Below, one piece after another: positions 10,294 to 22,366 of a stretch of 64,000 bases of DNA. Each line of letters starts with the position of its first letter. Position 1 is the stretch's first letter. The notes under the pieces were generated by a model. The model did no database searches, was not told where the DNA came from, and saw only the letters and a program-made list of their open reading frames with translations. The translations under genes and the position numbers were made by a program. This stretch comes from Ceratodon purpureus (Eukaryota > Streptophyta > Bryopsida > Pseudoditrichales > Ditrichaceae), in contig CM026426.1 of assembly GCA_014871385.1 (NCBI GenBank), positions 15,914,650 through 15,978,649 on the forward strand. Reading direction: 5' to 3'.

Positions 10294-12537
10294 ATGCCAA
10301 ACAACGAATCATTGAAGGAGTTACTAGATTTTAGCATCAAATTGACGGAGGTGTCCTCTGATGAACAGCGTGGGGGCTTAGAGAATACCACAGAGGGAGA
10401 CGCTGCAAGAAAAACCACGGAGGAAGTGCAACAAATTCATAATGTGTTGAAGATTGCACACACCCTGAAAGAAGGGGCTTCCGTATTAGGCGCTATGGCA
10501 CCAAGTCTCATAAATATGGCTCATGCATTTGGAAGTATCACTCCGGGCATGATACAGGGTGCCCTTGGCTTTGACACTTTGGCATCTTCCATTAAGCCTC
10601 TTCTGGAAGACCGTGTGAAGTTAGGCGAAGAGAACGTGGCCCTGAGTAAGGATTTAATGGATGCAACGGAACAAATCAAGAGTTTGACAAGAAGGTTGGA
10701 CCATGTGAAGATGAATTTTTATGCACAATTGGAAGAGTGCAAAATCTACCACCCGGTAGATAAGGAGAAAAACAAAACAAAAGAAGTGAAGCCTACGGTG
10801 AAGAAGGAAGTGGTGAAGGTGGAAGGAAAGGATCGTATTATTGAAGTACTGAGCGATGGTGAGGATTCCGATGACCTTGGCCTTTCTAAATTTTCAAATA
10901 AAAGTGGAGATGGGGCAAGACAAAGGATGGCGTCTCAGAAGTCTAAAATGACATCTGGTCCAGTTCCATTGGACATTGGCTCTAGCCAAGCAACACCAAG
11001 ACATGAGGATAGAGGAAAAGGGCCAATGGATGATTCAAAAGAATTAGACATTCTTTTACGGGATTTGGAGGTGGCTAGAAGGGAAAGAGACGAGGCCCGT
11101 ACGGAACTGGAAAGGCTGAAGACCACCATACAGATGGTAGATGATACACCATCTTCCACAAGGGCATTATCATGGCTTGGTTGGGTCCACAAACTACGAG
11201 ATAAGGAGACAATAGTCTCTAGAGCACAACAGGATATGAAGAAAAGTGCAATTACTTCCATGGATGTCGAAGAAGCTATCCAATCATCTTTACAGAAGTA
11301 TAACGAGGCAGCAGCCAAGGGCGGCGAGGATGCTACAAAAATCACGATATGGCGCGATGTAGGAGAGATGATGGAGCGCACATTACATAGTTCCAAAAAT
11401 AAAGAAGGGGTCATTGACTGGGCGCTAGAGGTCGAGGAGGGGTGGATGCCGTACGATGTACTATCATCTCATTTGGATGAATCGAAACGTGTGGTTATCC
11501 ATACCCGCAAACCGTCGGAGGAATATTCGAAGGAGACGTGTCCCATCTGTCAACAATATTTTGGGCCGGAAGGGGCCTTTGAGATGGGAAATTGTAATCA
11601 CAAGTTCCACATAACCTGCATCGCGAAGGCTGCTTTAAACAACAAACAGTGTGGTATGTGTCGCTCCTTAATTAGTTCACGTTTTTACGAGATGCTGGGA
11701 CTACAACACGTGATGCCGCCTGGGCATGAGTTTGATCGGTGGAATTTACCACTAGACCAACTACCTAAGAAAGAGCTGAATTATTATGATTGGGGCAAAT
11801 CACTGGCTTGGAACCCGGAGACAATGACTCACCAACTATCTACGGCTAACAATGCCGAAATGGACGATCTTTCATGGATGACACACGACTACGAGGTGGA
11901 GATGAGGGCACGTGAAATTCCGGATGCCAAGGACCGAGAATTTTTTTGTAGGAACTTCGGTGGACATTGAAGTATACATGGCAATCGCTTCTTCCGGTTT
12001 CCAAAACCGGAAGTTGTGGTAGATGCCGACGGTAAGAGAAGAGAAGTAGAACGGGACTATGGCCAACTTGATGAGTACAAGATGTATGACAGAACCCCGG
12101 TTGGGAGGGCACTTGTATTGGCCAAACTAGAAGAAGCCATTCAGCATTGTCGCACTTTTACAGAGGAATCCTTCAAATATTTGGACCTAGACTACTGGGT
12201 GATCATTAAGAAGTCTGACGATGCTCTTCAGAAAATAGTTTGCGACTGGAGAAGGGCACTTCGTGCGGAGGATAATTCCTCTCCTTGATCACGCAATAGG
12301 ATTGAGAAGATTGTGCAAGAAACAGTAGCCAAGATTGAGAAGGCAAAGGAGTTGTGGAACGGGAAGAATTCCAAGAAGCGCAATCGAGACAACCCTTATG
12401 AAGATGACCCCGAATGGGGAGAAGATAATCGTCGTTCTTTGGAACGCGTGGAAGAAGAATATCAATCGGGGGGTACGATTACACATCCAAGCCAGCGACG
12501 CCAAACTCGGAGGTCAAATGCAAACAATGGACGTTGA
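10294..12537 (+). pseudogene. Coiled-coil RING-H2 protein (E3 ligase-like), two in-frame stops
   Basis: One reading frame of about 748 codons starts at ATG 10294 and ends at 12537. It is interrupted by TGA at 11968-11970 and again at 12286-12288, and each could be CGA before one C-to-T change. Predicted coiled coils cover roughly residues 95-150 and 245-285, with charged heptad-like stretches such as DLEVARRERDEARTELERL. A RING-H2 finger lies at 11539-11661: C-x2-C, then C-x-H-x2-H-x2-C, then CGMC. RING-H2 domains normally recruit a ubiquitin-conjugating enzyme, so an E3 ubiquitin ligase role is the family-based inference. The region after the first stop is basic and charged (KKRNRD) and stays in frame, showing the stops are recent. 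The gene converges on the hAT transposase, with about 470 bp between their ends. Confidence 0.75.
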
Positions 12538-13006
12538 GTACAGTATTTTCGTTGGACATGGTACCCGCATTACTACGGTTAATGTGACAATACACTGGGT
12601 GATAGTCGTATTTAGAGCAGTATATATATATATATTGGTTGCGGAGCCGGGTGTATGGACTTTACACTACTTCTATATGTACTTGCAAAAATTACCTCTG
12701 GTTTTAATACAATTTCATTTATGTTTTCTCGGAGTTGCATTTGTGTTGAAAGAATTGTTAGTACTTAGATGCATCGAACTTCATATGTAGATTTTGTACA
12801 TTCATTACGAGAAAGAAATTGCGAGAAGTACAATCAAAGTAAACATAAGTACACAACGCGGAGGACAATATTGAGGATGCAAGCACCAGCGCTTAAAAGT
12901 TAAATGTATATGATATGATAATGGTTTTCTAGAAATGGACATTCATAAAAGAGTGGCATTCTAGGGTGCTGCACCGGAAATGCTGCCTTCTAACTATCGT
13001 GCACAA
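12538..13006. other. Convergent 3' ends of the RING-H2 and hAT genes
   Basis: AT-rich presumed 3' untranslated and intergenic DNA between two converging genes, with an (AT)n patch near 12622. No gene is seen. Confidence 0.4.
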
Positions 13007-15991
13007 TCACGCCACATAATCGCTGTCGTCCTTCACTTCGGCCCCACTAGGACCGGAAGAATCGTATTCGTCATCGCCATCGCTCTCGCGTACCTTCTTC
13101 ACCGTCGCCTTAGTCTTCTTCTTTGACTCGAATGGCTTCAGGAATTTCTTTGGGCCATTCGGGTCATCCAAAGGAGTTTTTGGCCTCCCAGGATTGAAAG
13201 CCAACACCTTCTGAGTCTTGTCTACAGCCTTTCGCTTGGACGTGGCTCTAGCAGGGGGTTTCTCAGGAAATATGTCCGATTTTCCCAAAGCCAACTTCGG
13301 CCCAAAGAGATGCCCAATTGGAAGTCCGTCATCAGTAGAAAGGAGGCCCAGGTCCGCTTCTCGGGTTCGGACCAATCTCTTCCTACATTTCTACGCTACT
13401 TCAGCAGCCTTAGCATCTGCCTTCATTTTTTTAGACAACTCAACCAACCTCGTGGACGATTCGAACCCACCAACTTGGACCCTAGTCTTTGCGGTTCCAA
13501 ACAATGTCCGAGATGCACCCGATACGGGTACGGGCACATCCTCCTTTGTAGTGGGTGGAACCATATCGTCCTTCAGGCGGTTGAAGTTTGGAGAAACAAC
13601 CTTAGAAGTATCAATGGTGGGGTCTCCCTCTTTCTTTGGTACGACCAAATCCACGGTAGTGTGAGAGGATCCTCCCCGGAGAATCTTATCACTGTTTAAT
13701 AAACCGTCTCCATTCAGAAAAGAGGCAAGAGGAATCGTATCCTCCTCGTTGGTACCTTCTTCTTCGACATCATCATACTCGAAAGCACGCTCCATCGGCG
13801 CAGGAGAACAACGGGATTTTCCTTTCGGAGACACCTCGAGGTCGTCGACTAGGGCCTCAATAGGAGGGTCAATTGATAGATTGTCAAAGGGTAGATCAAC
13901 ATCAGACTCACTAGAGTAGTCAACGTCCTCGGTTTCCACGGCCTTCGGATCCTCCTTCCCCTCCAACTCCCCGTAGAACCTGCCTAAGGCACTCAACTTG
14001 GACTGGGAAATTATCTTGGAATTTGTATACACAAACACGAGGTCATTAGCCCTCTCCGGAAGTAAACGGTTTCGCTTCCTGTCATGGACAAAGGAGTAGC
14101 TACTCCAATTCCGCTCGCATGAAGAAGAAGACAGGGGCTGAGCTAAAATCCTTTTTGCAATTGGGGAAATGAATTTACCAGCGGATCTGTATATATCCCA
14201 CCAACTAGAAGGCGGCAGTTGTGACTTAGAGGAGTCACGTACGTCACGAAACGGAGGATAAGCTTCACGAAATGCAAAGAACTCTTCTATGACCACTTCC
14301 TTCAGTGTCGGAGGAGCCATCGACAACAAGACCTCCTTTGCCGATGCCATCGCATCAGTATCATTGTGAAGGTCCTCATCGTCAATAAGATAAGGGTTTA
14401 GAAGCGCAGCAGCACACTGTAAGGGTGATTTAATCATGGCTTTACGCTCATAAAATGAGTCCTCGCAGAAATCAGCATTGTCAGAGTCTAGTTTGAAGGG
14501 CTCATGGCGTAAAGAGAGGACATGCTTCTCAAGGTTGCGGAGAACGACGTAGGCTTTACCCAATGCCGATTCCTTTGCATCAAACTCTCGTAGGGCATAT
14601 ACAATGGGACTCGTCATCCACTTGAAGTTTGCACATTGCTCCCAGAAAACGTCATCCAAGACAACCCTCTTAACATCGCGTGAGATCTTTGCTTTGTCAC
14701 GGGCAGATAAGGTCTTCTTCGTTTCGTAGTTTCTCTAGTTAGGATCCACAACGCTCTGCTCCAATGCTCCTTGAACCTTCAATAGACGCAAAATCATAAT
14801 GTAGTGCGATGCAAACCTAGTCTGACCAGGCATCAGCAAGCTAAGTTTTGCCTCGTGCTTTCGAAATACCGAGAGTGGCATTTGCCTTATCTTTATGAAC
14901 TTAACCAAGTTCTTAGCCCGATCTAGGAGCTCCTTCACCCACTTCATCTTACTCCAATCCTCCAACAAAAGGTCCATCGCATGGGCAGCACATCCTTGGA
15001 CAAATATGGATGGATAGAGTGCCTGGACCAACTTTCCGGCATTAAGCATCACCGGAGCATTATCGTAGCATACTTGAATGATGTTCTGTTCTCCAACTTG
15101 TTGGATAAACTTCTCAATGACGGTCGCTACTAAAACGGCATCCTTCTCTTTCCCACTCGTGTCAACGGCTCCCAAGAATAACTCACCAGCAGGAGATACC
15201 AGCATTGCGTTTATTAGAGGGCGACTGCTTACAGAAGTCCACCCATCCAGGGCCAACGTTCCCCCGTACTTCCTAACACTTGAAAAAATCCTATCATTCA
15301 AGGAAGTCTCCAAATCAGTCCTTGCTTGGGCTAGTAAATTTGTTCGGAGATGGTGGAAAGATGGAGGTGTGTATGATCTCTTCATGTTGGACGTCTTCAA
15401 CACCGCGTCCTTGAAAGAGGCACTCCCAGCCACGTTAAACGAGATACTGTTCTCGTAAAAACATGTGGCCCATGCTTTGTCGCATTCCCGCCTCTGAGTC
15501 TCTTCGAAGCCCTCTTGAAGGGTAGATTGCCTCTTTGCCTTCAAAGGAGGAAACGGTCCACTACCTTCCCCCGGAAGAGTGGAAATGAAAGGTACACCCT
15601 CACCAAATAAAACGGGTTCATTCTTCGGAGTTGAAACTCGGGATCCAGAACATGAGTCCACATCCATGGGAGTGTTCACTCTCGGGGATATATTGCCACG
15701 AGTCACAGGGGAAGTACTCTGCTCCGACATGAATATTCTGGAGTCGTTGGGGAATTTGCCACCGCAATTCTTGAACAAGGACAGTATAGCGGGTGACAAA
15801 TTAGTGCAACGACCTACTCCACTAGTCCGTACCCCTAGAACTTTGTCATAGCCCAAATGACTGAGCATCCGCTCAATCCTCTTTGCGAAAGTGTTCTTGC
15901 ATAGCATACATTGAACCATCTCAGTCTTCTTCTTCTCCGCATCGATCATATGGACTTCGGTATACCATGGGGAGTAACTTTTAGACGCCAT
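13007..15991 (-). pseudogene. hAT transposase, complete length, two in-frame TAG
   Basis: The minus-strand frame of 995 codons runs from ATG 15991 (MASKSYSPWYTEV) to 13007. In order it has a BED-like zinc-binding region (CMLC...H near 15910-15870), a low-complexity linker, and a DUF659-type catalytic region with LALDGWTSVSSRPLINAML and CAAHAMDLLLEDW. It ends with the hAT C-terminal dimerisation domain (WWDIYRSAGKFISPIAKRIL, then SSSSCERNWSSYSFVHDRKRNRL). An acidic then basic tail follows. The frame is broken only by TAG at 14735-14737 and 13391-13393, both possible CAG-to-TAG changes. The frame is also open upstream to about 16087 (LNWSFFGGSS), which may be extra coding sequence or an exon. 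This is the enzyme expected to move the element and its smaller relatives. A TATA box and GC island 4 lie upstream. Confidence 0.9.
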
Positions 15992-16196
15992 TGGTGCACT
16001 TGATAGATCGCCCGGAAAAACTTCAAAAAATCCGGGTACCACGTCCTCAAGAGAACTAGAGCCTCCGAAGAAGCTCCAATTCAACACACTTCTGAACGCC
16101 GCCGTTCACCATGCAACAGATACACACGTATATTAGTGCAACTAGTAGCATATGGAGTACAATTCAGAAGTGTAATGCCAACTTTCAGGAGGGGTC

Positions 16197-16203
16197 TTTT
16201 ATA
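16197..16203 (-). promoter_or_regulatory. TATA box of hAT transposase
   Basis: TATAAAA on the minus strand, about 205 bp before the transposase ATG and immediately downstream of GC island 4. It repeats the island-TATA-gene order seen at 2905-3701. Confidence 0.55.
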
Positions 16204-16239
16204 CTCATCCCATGAAATGCCAAGGGGTAAGCCCTAAAA

Positions 16240-16540
16240 ATCAAGGGAGGACGGCCGTCGAGGCCGTAAGTCAAGCGAGGGGCCGTCCGATCATGGATTG
16301 TCACGGCCGTCGAAGGGGCCGTCGCCGGGGACGGCCCCTTCCCGACGCGGCCGACGGCCCCCCCCCCGCTCCGCGGCGACGGCCGCACCCTCCCCGCAAC
16401 CCCTCCCCCGCGTAGAAGGTGTGGTTTCACCCCGGGGTGAAACCTATGCGGGTGATTTTTTTTTTCTAAGTCACAGGACGTCCTCTGGCGCTGACGGACG
16501 TCCGCGGACCTCCCCACGTCCCGAGCGTCCCGGACGACCG
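16240..16540. promoter_or_regulatory. GC island 4 and right subterminal region of the hAT element
   Basis: GGACGGCC/GACGGCCGTC repeats occupy 16245-16385. An imperfect palindrome follows near 16420-16445 (TTTCACCCCGGGGTGAAA), then ACGTCC-type repeats up to the right TIR that match the left terminal repeats. It is the likely transposase-binding and promoter region. Confidence 0.6.
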
Positions 16541-16551
16541 TGACAACCCTG

Positions 16552-16870
16552 TTTCCTTCTAGCTCATCTCACTCCTGGCTCTTATCTCCCATACCCACTC
16601 TCACATCCCTCTCTTTCAGTGTTTCCATTCCTTTTCTTCTTTTTTTATTCTTAATTTCTTTATTCATGTTTTTATTTTTTATTTTTATTTAGTTCTCTTT
16701 GAGTCCTTCTCACAAGTCTCTCTTATCCCCCATCCATCTCCATCACACCCCCTCTTTTCTCAGTATTTCATGTCGTTTTTTTTTTTTTTTTAATTTTTTT
16801 TTAAAAATTTTATCATTGGATTTCCTTTGTTGTTTTTGATTTTTACCTTAGAGTCGTCTAGTTCAAGACA
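16552..16870. repeat. T/C-rich minisatellite, right part
   Basis: A continuation of the array at 1900-2889, starting with the duplicated target TTTCCTTC. Two further units have CTCCCATACCCACT and CCCCCATCCATC cores. Confidence 0.7.
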
Positions 16871-17289
16871 GCGAGCCCAACCTTTGCCAAAGACGAGGAC
16901 CTGTCTTGAAAATTAAATATCGTACATGCATTGAATCGACTCGCCCACACCATATTCAGTGACCTAGATGGACATCTATAGCACATATCTTCGAATTAGT
17001 ATGAAAACGTATTAAAATATGCAATTCAGAAATCAAAAATAAAGAACACGGTATTTGAGTTCAAAGTGAACTCTGTTTTGCAAATAAGCCTAAACAAATG
17101 GAAGAAGATGAATTTCGATTCTCCAAATTAAAAAAAATATATATATGCCGTGGCAATGTTGCCTAAATATCTAAGGAGGCCATGGTTTTGGCCTGAAATG
17201 CTACTGTGAAGAACCAAAGTATAGCTTCATATTTGCTCGGATTTGTTCGGACACGAGAGTGAACTAGCAAAGCTCTAAGGCTGTACCCC
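16871..17289. other. Flank with no gene seen
   Basis: Mixed AT-rich sequence downstream of the minus-strand cysteine-rich gene, presumably its 3' untranslated part. No repeats or frames of note. Confidence 0.35.
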
Positions 17290-20200
17290 CTACACAAACG
17301 GCAGCTGCACAACCGGATCGCATGAGGCTACCTCTTCCTCCAAGACAGGCGCTGCAACGGGATTGGCCACACCTACACAATGTTTCTTCACTAAATCTCT
17401 TGGGGAAATGCTGAAGTCCCATGGGTCACTTCTGTCCGAACGTGAGGGCTCTTCGTGCTGATTACTTGGAGCAGGTTGATGTGCCTGTCCGAAAATCCGC
17501 TCCTGATCGATAGTGCAGAGTACTTGAGAGGCCTTCCACTCATCTAGGTCCTCTAAGTCGTCCGTGACATTCGAGACTTGGAGCTTCCCACGCAAGTGAT
17601 GGAGGCTGTCTTGGAAGAGCTCCTTCGCTGCTATGAAAAGCCCGTGACCAATGGCTGGCCAGGTTCCTGTAGCCTCCAAGGATCCGAAAATGTAATCCAA
17701 GTCCAGATTTTCTCGATATAGCAGGACGATACGAAATACATTGGAGACGGCCTCAAAGTCGACACCCTCCCTGGTCACCCACATGTCGCGCAGCAAGCTC
17801 TTCTTGTCCAAAGCCAGCATATCAAGACAGGCCCTAACAAAGGTGTCACGGCCCCAACAATGGTACTGCGCCACTTCTCCCGTCCGATTAACGCAGTCAT
17901 CCAACACAAGCCGGAAGGTCTCGAAAGACTCACTCTGTGTATCCATAGTGGGAAAGTAGATCTTCCCAATCCATATGAGCTCTTACATTGCAACCAAAAT
18001 CTGGTGCCCCCGGTCCGTCATCGTCTCCTCAGTGAGGCCCAAGATAGGGCAAAGCATGGGCATACGTGACCCAAGCTCGCTCTTGGCAAATAATTTTAGC
18101 GCTCTTGCCATGTGGGGTGGCTCATTCTTCTCGCCTATTCTCTTCCCCTCCATCTCCATCCACTTTACAAGTCCCTCGAACTCCTCCTCTGAATGCTCGC
18201 AAGGCCGGCTAACGTACTTGGGTGCGGTTCGCACTTCAGCTCCCTAAACAGAGGAGACCACACCCACTCTTCCTCCTCCTCCTGAATACGTATCTTGATA
18301 TCATACCGTGACATCTTCTCCGCAACAAAGGCAGCTCGATTCCTATGAACCTGCTCCACTAATCCCTCGTAGTCTCTCTCGCGGTCCGCAAACGTGAGGA
18401 CGTCGTCGTGATGCAGATAGAAGAGGTGGATTTCCCTGGTAATGGCCCCTGCGTCCTTATAGGCGAATGCATTCTTACACCTGTCGATGGCAGCAACAAC
18501 TGGTAGGGGCAAGGAATCCTGTCCGAAATCAAAGGAGACAACATAAGCTGCATGTCAAGAGAATGCCGAACCTTTCAACAGAAACAACCAGACAACAAGC
18601 GCACACCCTCTGTTACACCCCTCTTGACTTACTGCTAGTTTGGGGTTAAATTGAAGCGCCCCCCAAGCTGCCGAGACCTTGCCCGCCAACTCCCCTATAG
18701 AATTCATCTTGCATAGCCACTCCATGGGTGCTTGGAGATCGCCCATGAGTTCAGTGGGAACTATTGTCCCAAAAAACTCCTGGAGTGAGTAGAGACCGGG
18801 AGGACTCGGAGGTTCAGCCGGAGCGCTAAGTGGATCCACTGCCGGGTAAATTTCTCGAGCCTTCTCCCATGCAGCTGTCTTGAACTCGCGTCTAGCCTTC
18901 CTTGCTCCCACCAACGGCACGCTGTAAGACGGCTCCCATACAGAATTCCCCGCATCCCCCACCTCCGGCTCCCCGTTTTCATGCCCCGCAGTGCCTACTC
19001 CCGGCTCCCCTGCCTCTTGCACCTCAGCGGTCAATCCCGGCTCCTCCGCTTGGTGCCCCATTTCCCCCACCTCCGGCTCCGCTATACCCTTCCCCGCAGC
19101 GCCCACTCCGACCCTGAGTATCTTCTGCCCCGCATGGCCCACAGCCGGCTCCGATCCATCTTTCTCCCCCGCCTCCACTGCTGGCACTACCCCTCTAAGG
19201 TCGTTGTTCGCCTCCATAGCTTCCGCTTCTCCCCCTTTCTGCCCCGACCCGACCTCTACAACGTCGTCACTGCCTTCGGTACTGGACGCCACCTCCACAA
19301 ACCTCCTTTTGTTTCCCCCGTTGCCTGCTCTTGTGCCACCGCCGCTCGGGTTCTCCCTCCTATACCCCTTACTGGAGTCTTCGGCTTCTAGAAACTCACC
19401 CGCCTTCCATTGCCCCCTTTCTTCCCCTTCGCCTTCAACCCCACTCTTTCGATCTCCCCCCGCTCAGAATCCTCAGCCCCACGCCCCCCCTTCTTCCCTT
19501 TCTTCTTTTTCCCTCCGATTGACCCTCGTGATCGCCGATCCCTGAACGATGTCCCTGCTTGCCGCCTCGGAGTCTCCGTCTTGGTTGTCCCCCCCTCACA
19601 TCCCCCACTCTTCTCTTTGTCTGCGTTAATTTTCCTGATAATCTCTCCCACATTGTCCCCGTCCCCAATTCGCCTCCTCTTCGCCCCCGGTTCTTTTCCC
19701 GTGTCCCCCTCCCTCTGCTCCTCTAAACCTGCACCTTCAATGTGCTCTGTTCGTCCCTCGCCCCTCCCCCCTCCCCCCCCCCTCCACTATCCACTGCAGG
19801 TGGACTTAAGTCCTCTCCACCCACAGGCCGATGGCTCCCCTCTCCACCGTCCTGATTTTCTCCTTCTCTGCCTTTCTGTCCCGACCCATTTCCCTCCCGA
19901 CGCCGTTCTATCTCTCTCTCCCCGCCCAATTCGCCATCACGTGTGTCGTCTCCTCCTCCTCCTTCCTTCGGGTCCCCAGCTTCTATTCCAGTGCCACCCC
20001 GTCGACGTTGAGGACTGCCTAGGGGTCTGCCCTTTTTTAGCCGCTTCCCAGGTGCGGATTTCCCCTCTCTATCTGGGCTACTCAGGACGACCACTTCGTT
20101 CTCTCCGGCAGTCTTCTCTGTCTGCGGCTCCACATCACCCTCCGCTCCCTCTCCATCTCTATCCTCCCATGAATCCGTCCCCCTCAGCCTTTTATTTTTT

Positions 20201-20987
20201 CCCTTACACCCCCCACCCTTCGCCGGTTCACGTCGCTTGCCAATCATCTGCCATGGTAGCGGAATTTTATACTTGGCGAACACTGCCCTCGCTACTCTGT
20301 TGCCCTCTAAACCCCTGGCCAGATAAATCTTCAGCGGGCCACATTCCTCGTAACAGTAACACTCGCACATCCCGCACTTGCAATGCCAGCCGAGGGTGGC
20401 CTTGTCCACGAACTCCATGTCGCAATACTTACAGACAAAGGGGATCTTCATCCTGCTCTTCCCCTTCCTCTTATCTTGTGTCAAATCCCCTTTACCCTTG
20501 TATTGCAGGTTCACCTTCACCATGAGCCAATCGTGCTCGGAGGTGGTGAACGCGTCCCGGTTGGCATCGTATCCGGATGCGACACTGGTGCAGACGATGA
20601 CCTCCTCTATACCGTGCTTCCCCTGCACAAGCAACTACGAATCCAGATCGACGACCTAAATTAGACGACACTCTTGGAAATTAAACCCGTACCCTTCCAA
20701 GAGGAAGAAAATCAGACCTTGGATAGACCAACCCACTAAACCCCGGACAGGCACCCTAAATTCACCCGGACAGGCTTTATGTTTTTCAATTCGTCTACAC
20801 AGTATAATGAGAAGAAGGGGATGCGTAATCTTACCCCGAGCACCACCCTTGGTTCTTGAGTGGCAATTTTACGGTGCCACTCCAAGGACAGGGAAGAGAC
20901 ATCAAGTTCCGTCGCCCTATTCTCCAACACGTCGACCGCGTCTAATGCTGAGAGCCCGGACAGGTCCGGCGTCTCCTTGGCATCGAT
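17290..20987 (-). pseudogene. Unknown cysteine-rich multi-exon gene (possible MULE-1 accessory)
   Basis: I do not recognise the family. Exons supported by splice signals: 20987-20835 (acceptor GCTGTAG, donor GTAAGA, phase 0), then 20655-18633 (acceptor TTTAG, donor GTAAGT), then 18518-17290. The second exon has an in-frame TAG at 20635-20637 (CAG-like). A metal-binding cluster follows at 20433-20340 (CKYC, then HCKCGMCECYCYEEC), then long Lys/Glu/Gly-rich linkers. Frames shift at a G run near 19766-19790 and again near 19390 and 18234. A TAA lies at 17983-17985, beyond which the frame continues to PVVQLPFV at 17290. The last two exons encode a helical, Trp- and Leu-containing region that looks folded. 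The gene shares the CCTGTCCG motif with MULE-1, suggesting both belong to one element. A domesticated or ordinary host gene is the alternative. Frameshifts in G runs could be sequencing errors. Confidence 0.5.
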
Positions 20988-22090
20988 CTACAGCACCAAA
21001 AAAAAATTAAAAAAAAATAAGAGAAACAAAACGGATGGAAAAAGAAAGCGGGGGAAAAAAGGCTTTGATATAAATGGAGGATTCAACAGAGAGTATATGG
21101 AAGGAGGAAAAAAAAAAAAAAAAAAAGGAAAAAACCCAACAACATGCCAATAAGAGGGGAAAACAACAGAGGATAAATAAGTAAAGATGAAACATAAAAC
21201 ACATAATCGATAAAGGAAAAATAAAATATATAAAAAAATATAAAAGGACGTACAAAATAAGCATGGAAAAAAGTAAATCAATCAGAAAGGGGATCAAGCA
21301 AAAAGAAAGATGAAAACAAAAAGGGGGAAAGGAAAAGGAAAAAAAAAAAATAACCAAATCAGGGAGAAATTAAAGAGGTAGGATTCAAACAGCAAGTGCT
21401 TAGGACAGACAGTGCTAGAGAAGAACAGGAAGAAACGATAGAAGGAAAAAAATGATTAAAGAATGGGAAGGAAAAAAAAGAAGGTAATATAGACAAAACA
21501 GATGTAAAGAAACAAGCACCCCAAAAGAGAGAAGGCAGGATGGAGCGAATTAGAATGTGGATTCAATCAGAAACTCAGGTTTCGAAGGATACCGGACAGG
21601 CAAATAGAGTATTGGACAGGACAGGGGAGCCCGGTAAAGTTGACAGGAACCGAAAATTTGTGGAAGGAAAAAAAGAAACCGAGGCCAGTATTACTCAGGC
21701 ATGAAACAATACAAAGTAAGTAGGGAAGTGCATCTTCCCAATAAGAGGAAAATTAAAAACTTTTAGGAATTGCATAAATAAATGGCCAAATTACTAGTAA
21801 AAATGATGTTCACATGCCGAGGTCTAGAATGGAAGAGTATCCGAATGTAAGATAATAGGAACCAAAATAAGACATAAAAAATGGAAGGGCGAATACAGGT
21901 TTAATAAAAAAACAACAACAAGAACACTTCAAAAAAACTGTAGAGGATAAGCCAAGACAGGGACAGACGAAGGAAGAAAAGAAGGGGTAACAACGACTAA
22001 CAGCCCAAGACAGGGCAACCAAAAAACATAACAAGAATGACAAGTAACATAGGGGCTAAACATCGAACATAGTATACGACTGAGGGGAGG

Positions 22091-22144
<54 letters not shown>

Positions 22145-22366
22145 AAAAGAAAAAAAACAAGCATGATCACTACAACCAAGACATCCGGACAGGCAATCAG
22201 AAGCAGGGGAAGGGGAGGACCGAATGTGGGAGGTGGTGTAAGCTTCATCACGGCTCCTCACAGCATCAGAAATAGAGGACATACATGGCAAGGAATGGAG
22301 AAGTCCAAAACAAGAAGAGAATAAAGCATAAAAAAACATATATAAAGACAAGTAAGTAGAAAATAC
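20988..22366 (-). other. T-rich (minus strand) presumed intron
   Basis: Purine-rich on the plus strand and pyrimidine-rich on the minus, lying between a possible upstream exon and the exon starting at 20987. It contains two exact CCTGTCCG copies (21593, 22186) and a 52-A run at 22091-22142. No coding signal. Confidence 0.4.
22091..22142 (+). repeat. Poly-A tract, 52 A
   Basis: An uninterrupted A run, T on the strand of the flanking gene. It may be a retroposed tail or a microsatellite; the length is unreliable in assemblies. Confidence 0.8.

Larger units (their letters stand above)
2890..16551. mobile_element. Giant hAT-type DNA transposon with cargo genes
   Basis: A 13,662-bp element is bounded by CAGGGTTGT at 2890 and its complement ending CAACCCTG at 16551. 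It is flanked by a perfect 8-bp direct repeat, TTTCCTTC, at 2882-2889 and 16552-16559. Eight-base duplications and CAGGG-type ends are hallmarks of hAT elements, and a hAT transposase lies inside on the minus strand (13007-15991). The flanks rejoin into a normal unit of the T-rich minisatellite, which independently supports a single insertion. Inside, left to right: GC island, kinase-like gene, GC island, AT-rich gap, GC island, unknown gene, 400-bp fold-back insertion, RING-H2 gene, convergent hAT transposase, GC island. Most hAT elements carry one or two genes, so this load is unusual. Later nesting of smaller elements inside (the AT-rich 5.6-8.1 kb part, for example) cannot be excluded. Confidence 0.85.

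Noticed and set aside
19410-20525. 371-aa plus-strand Pro/Ser frame
   Set aside because: It is the antisense shadow of the minus-strand cysteine-rich gene, whose strand is fixed by splice signals and the Cys cluster.
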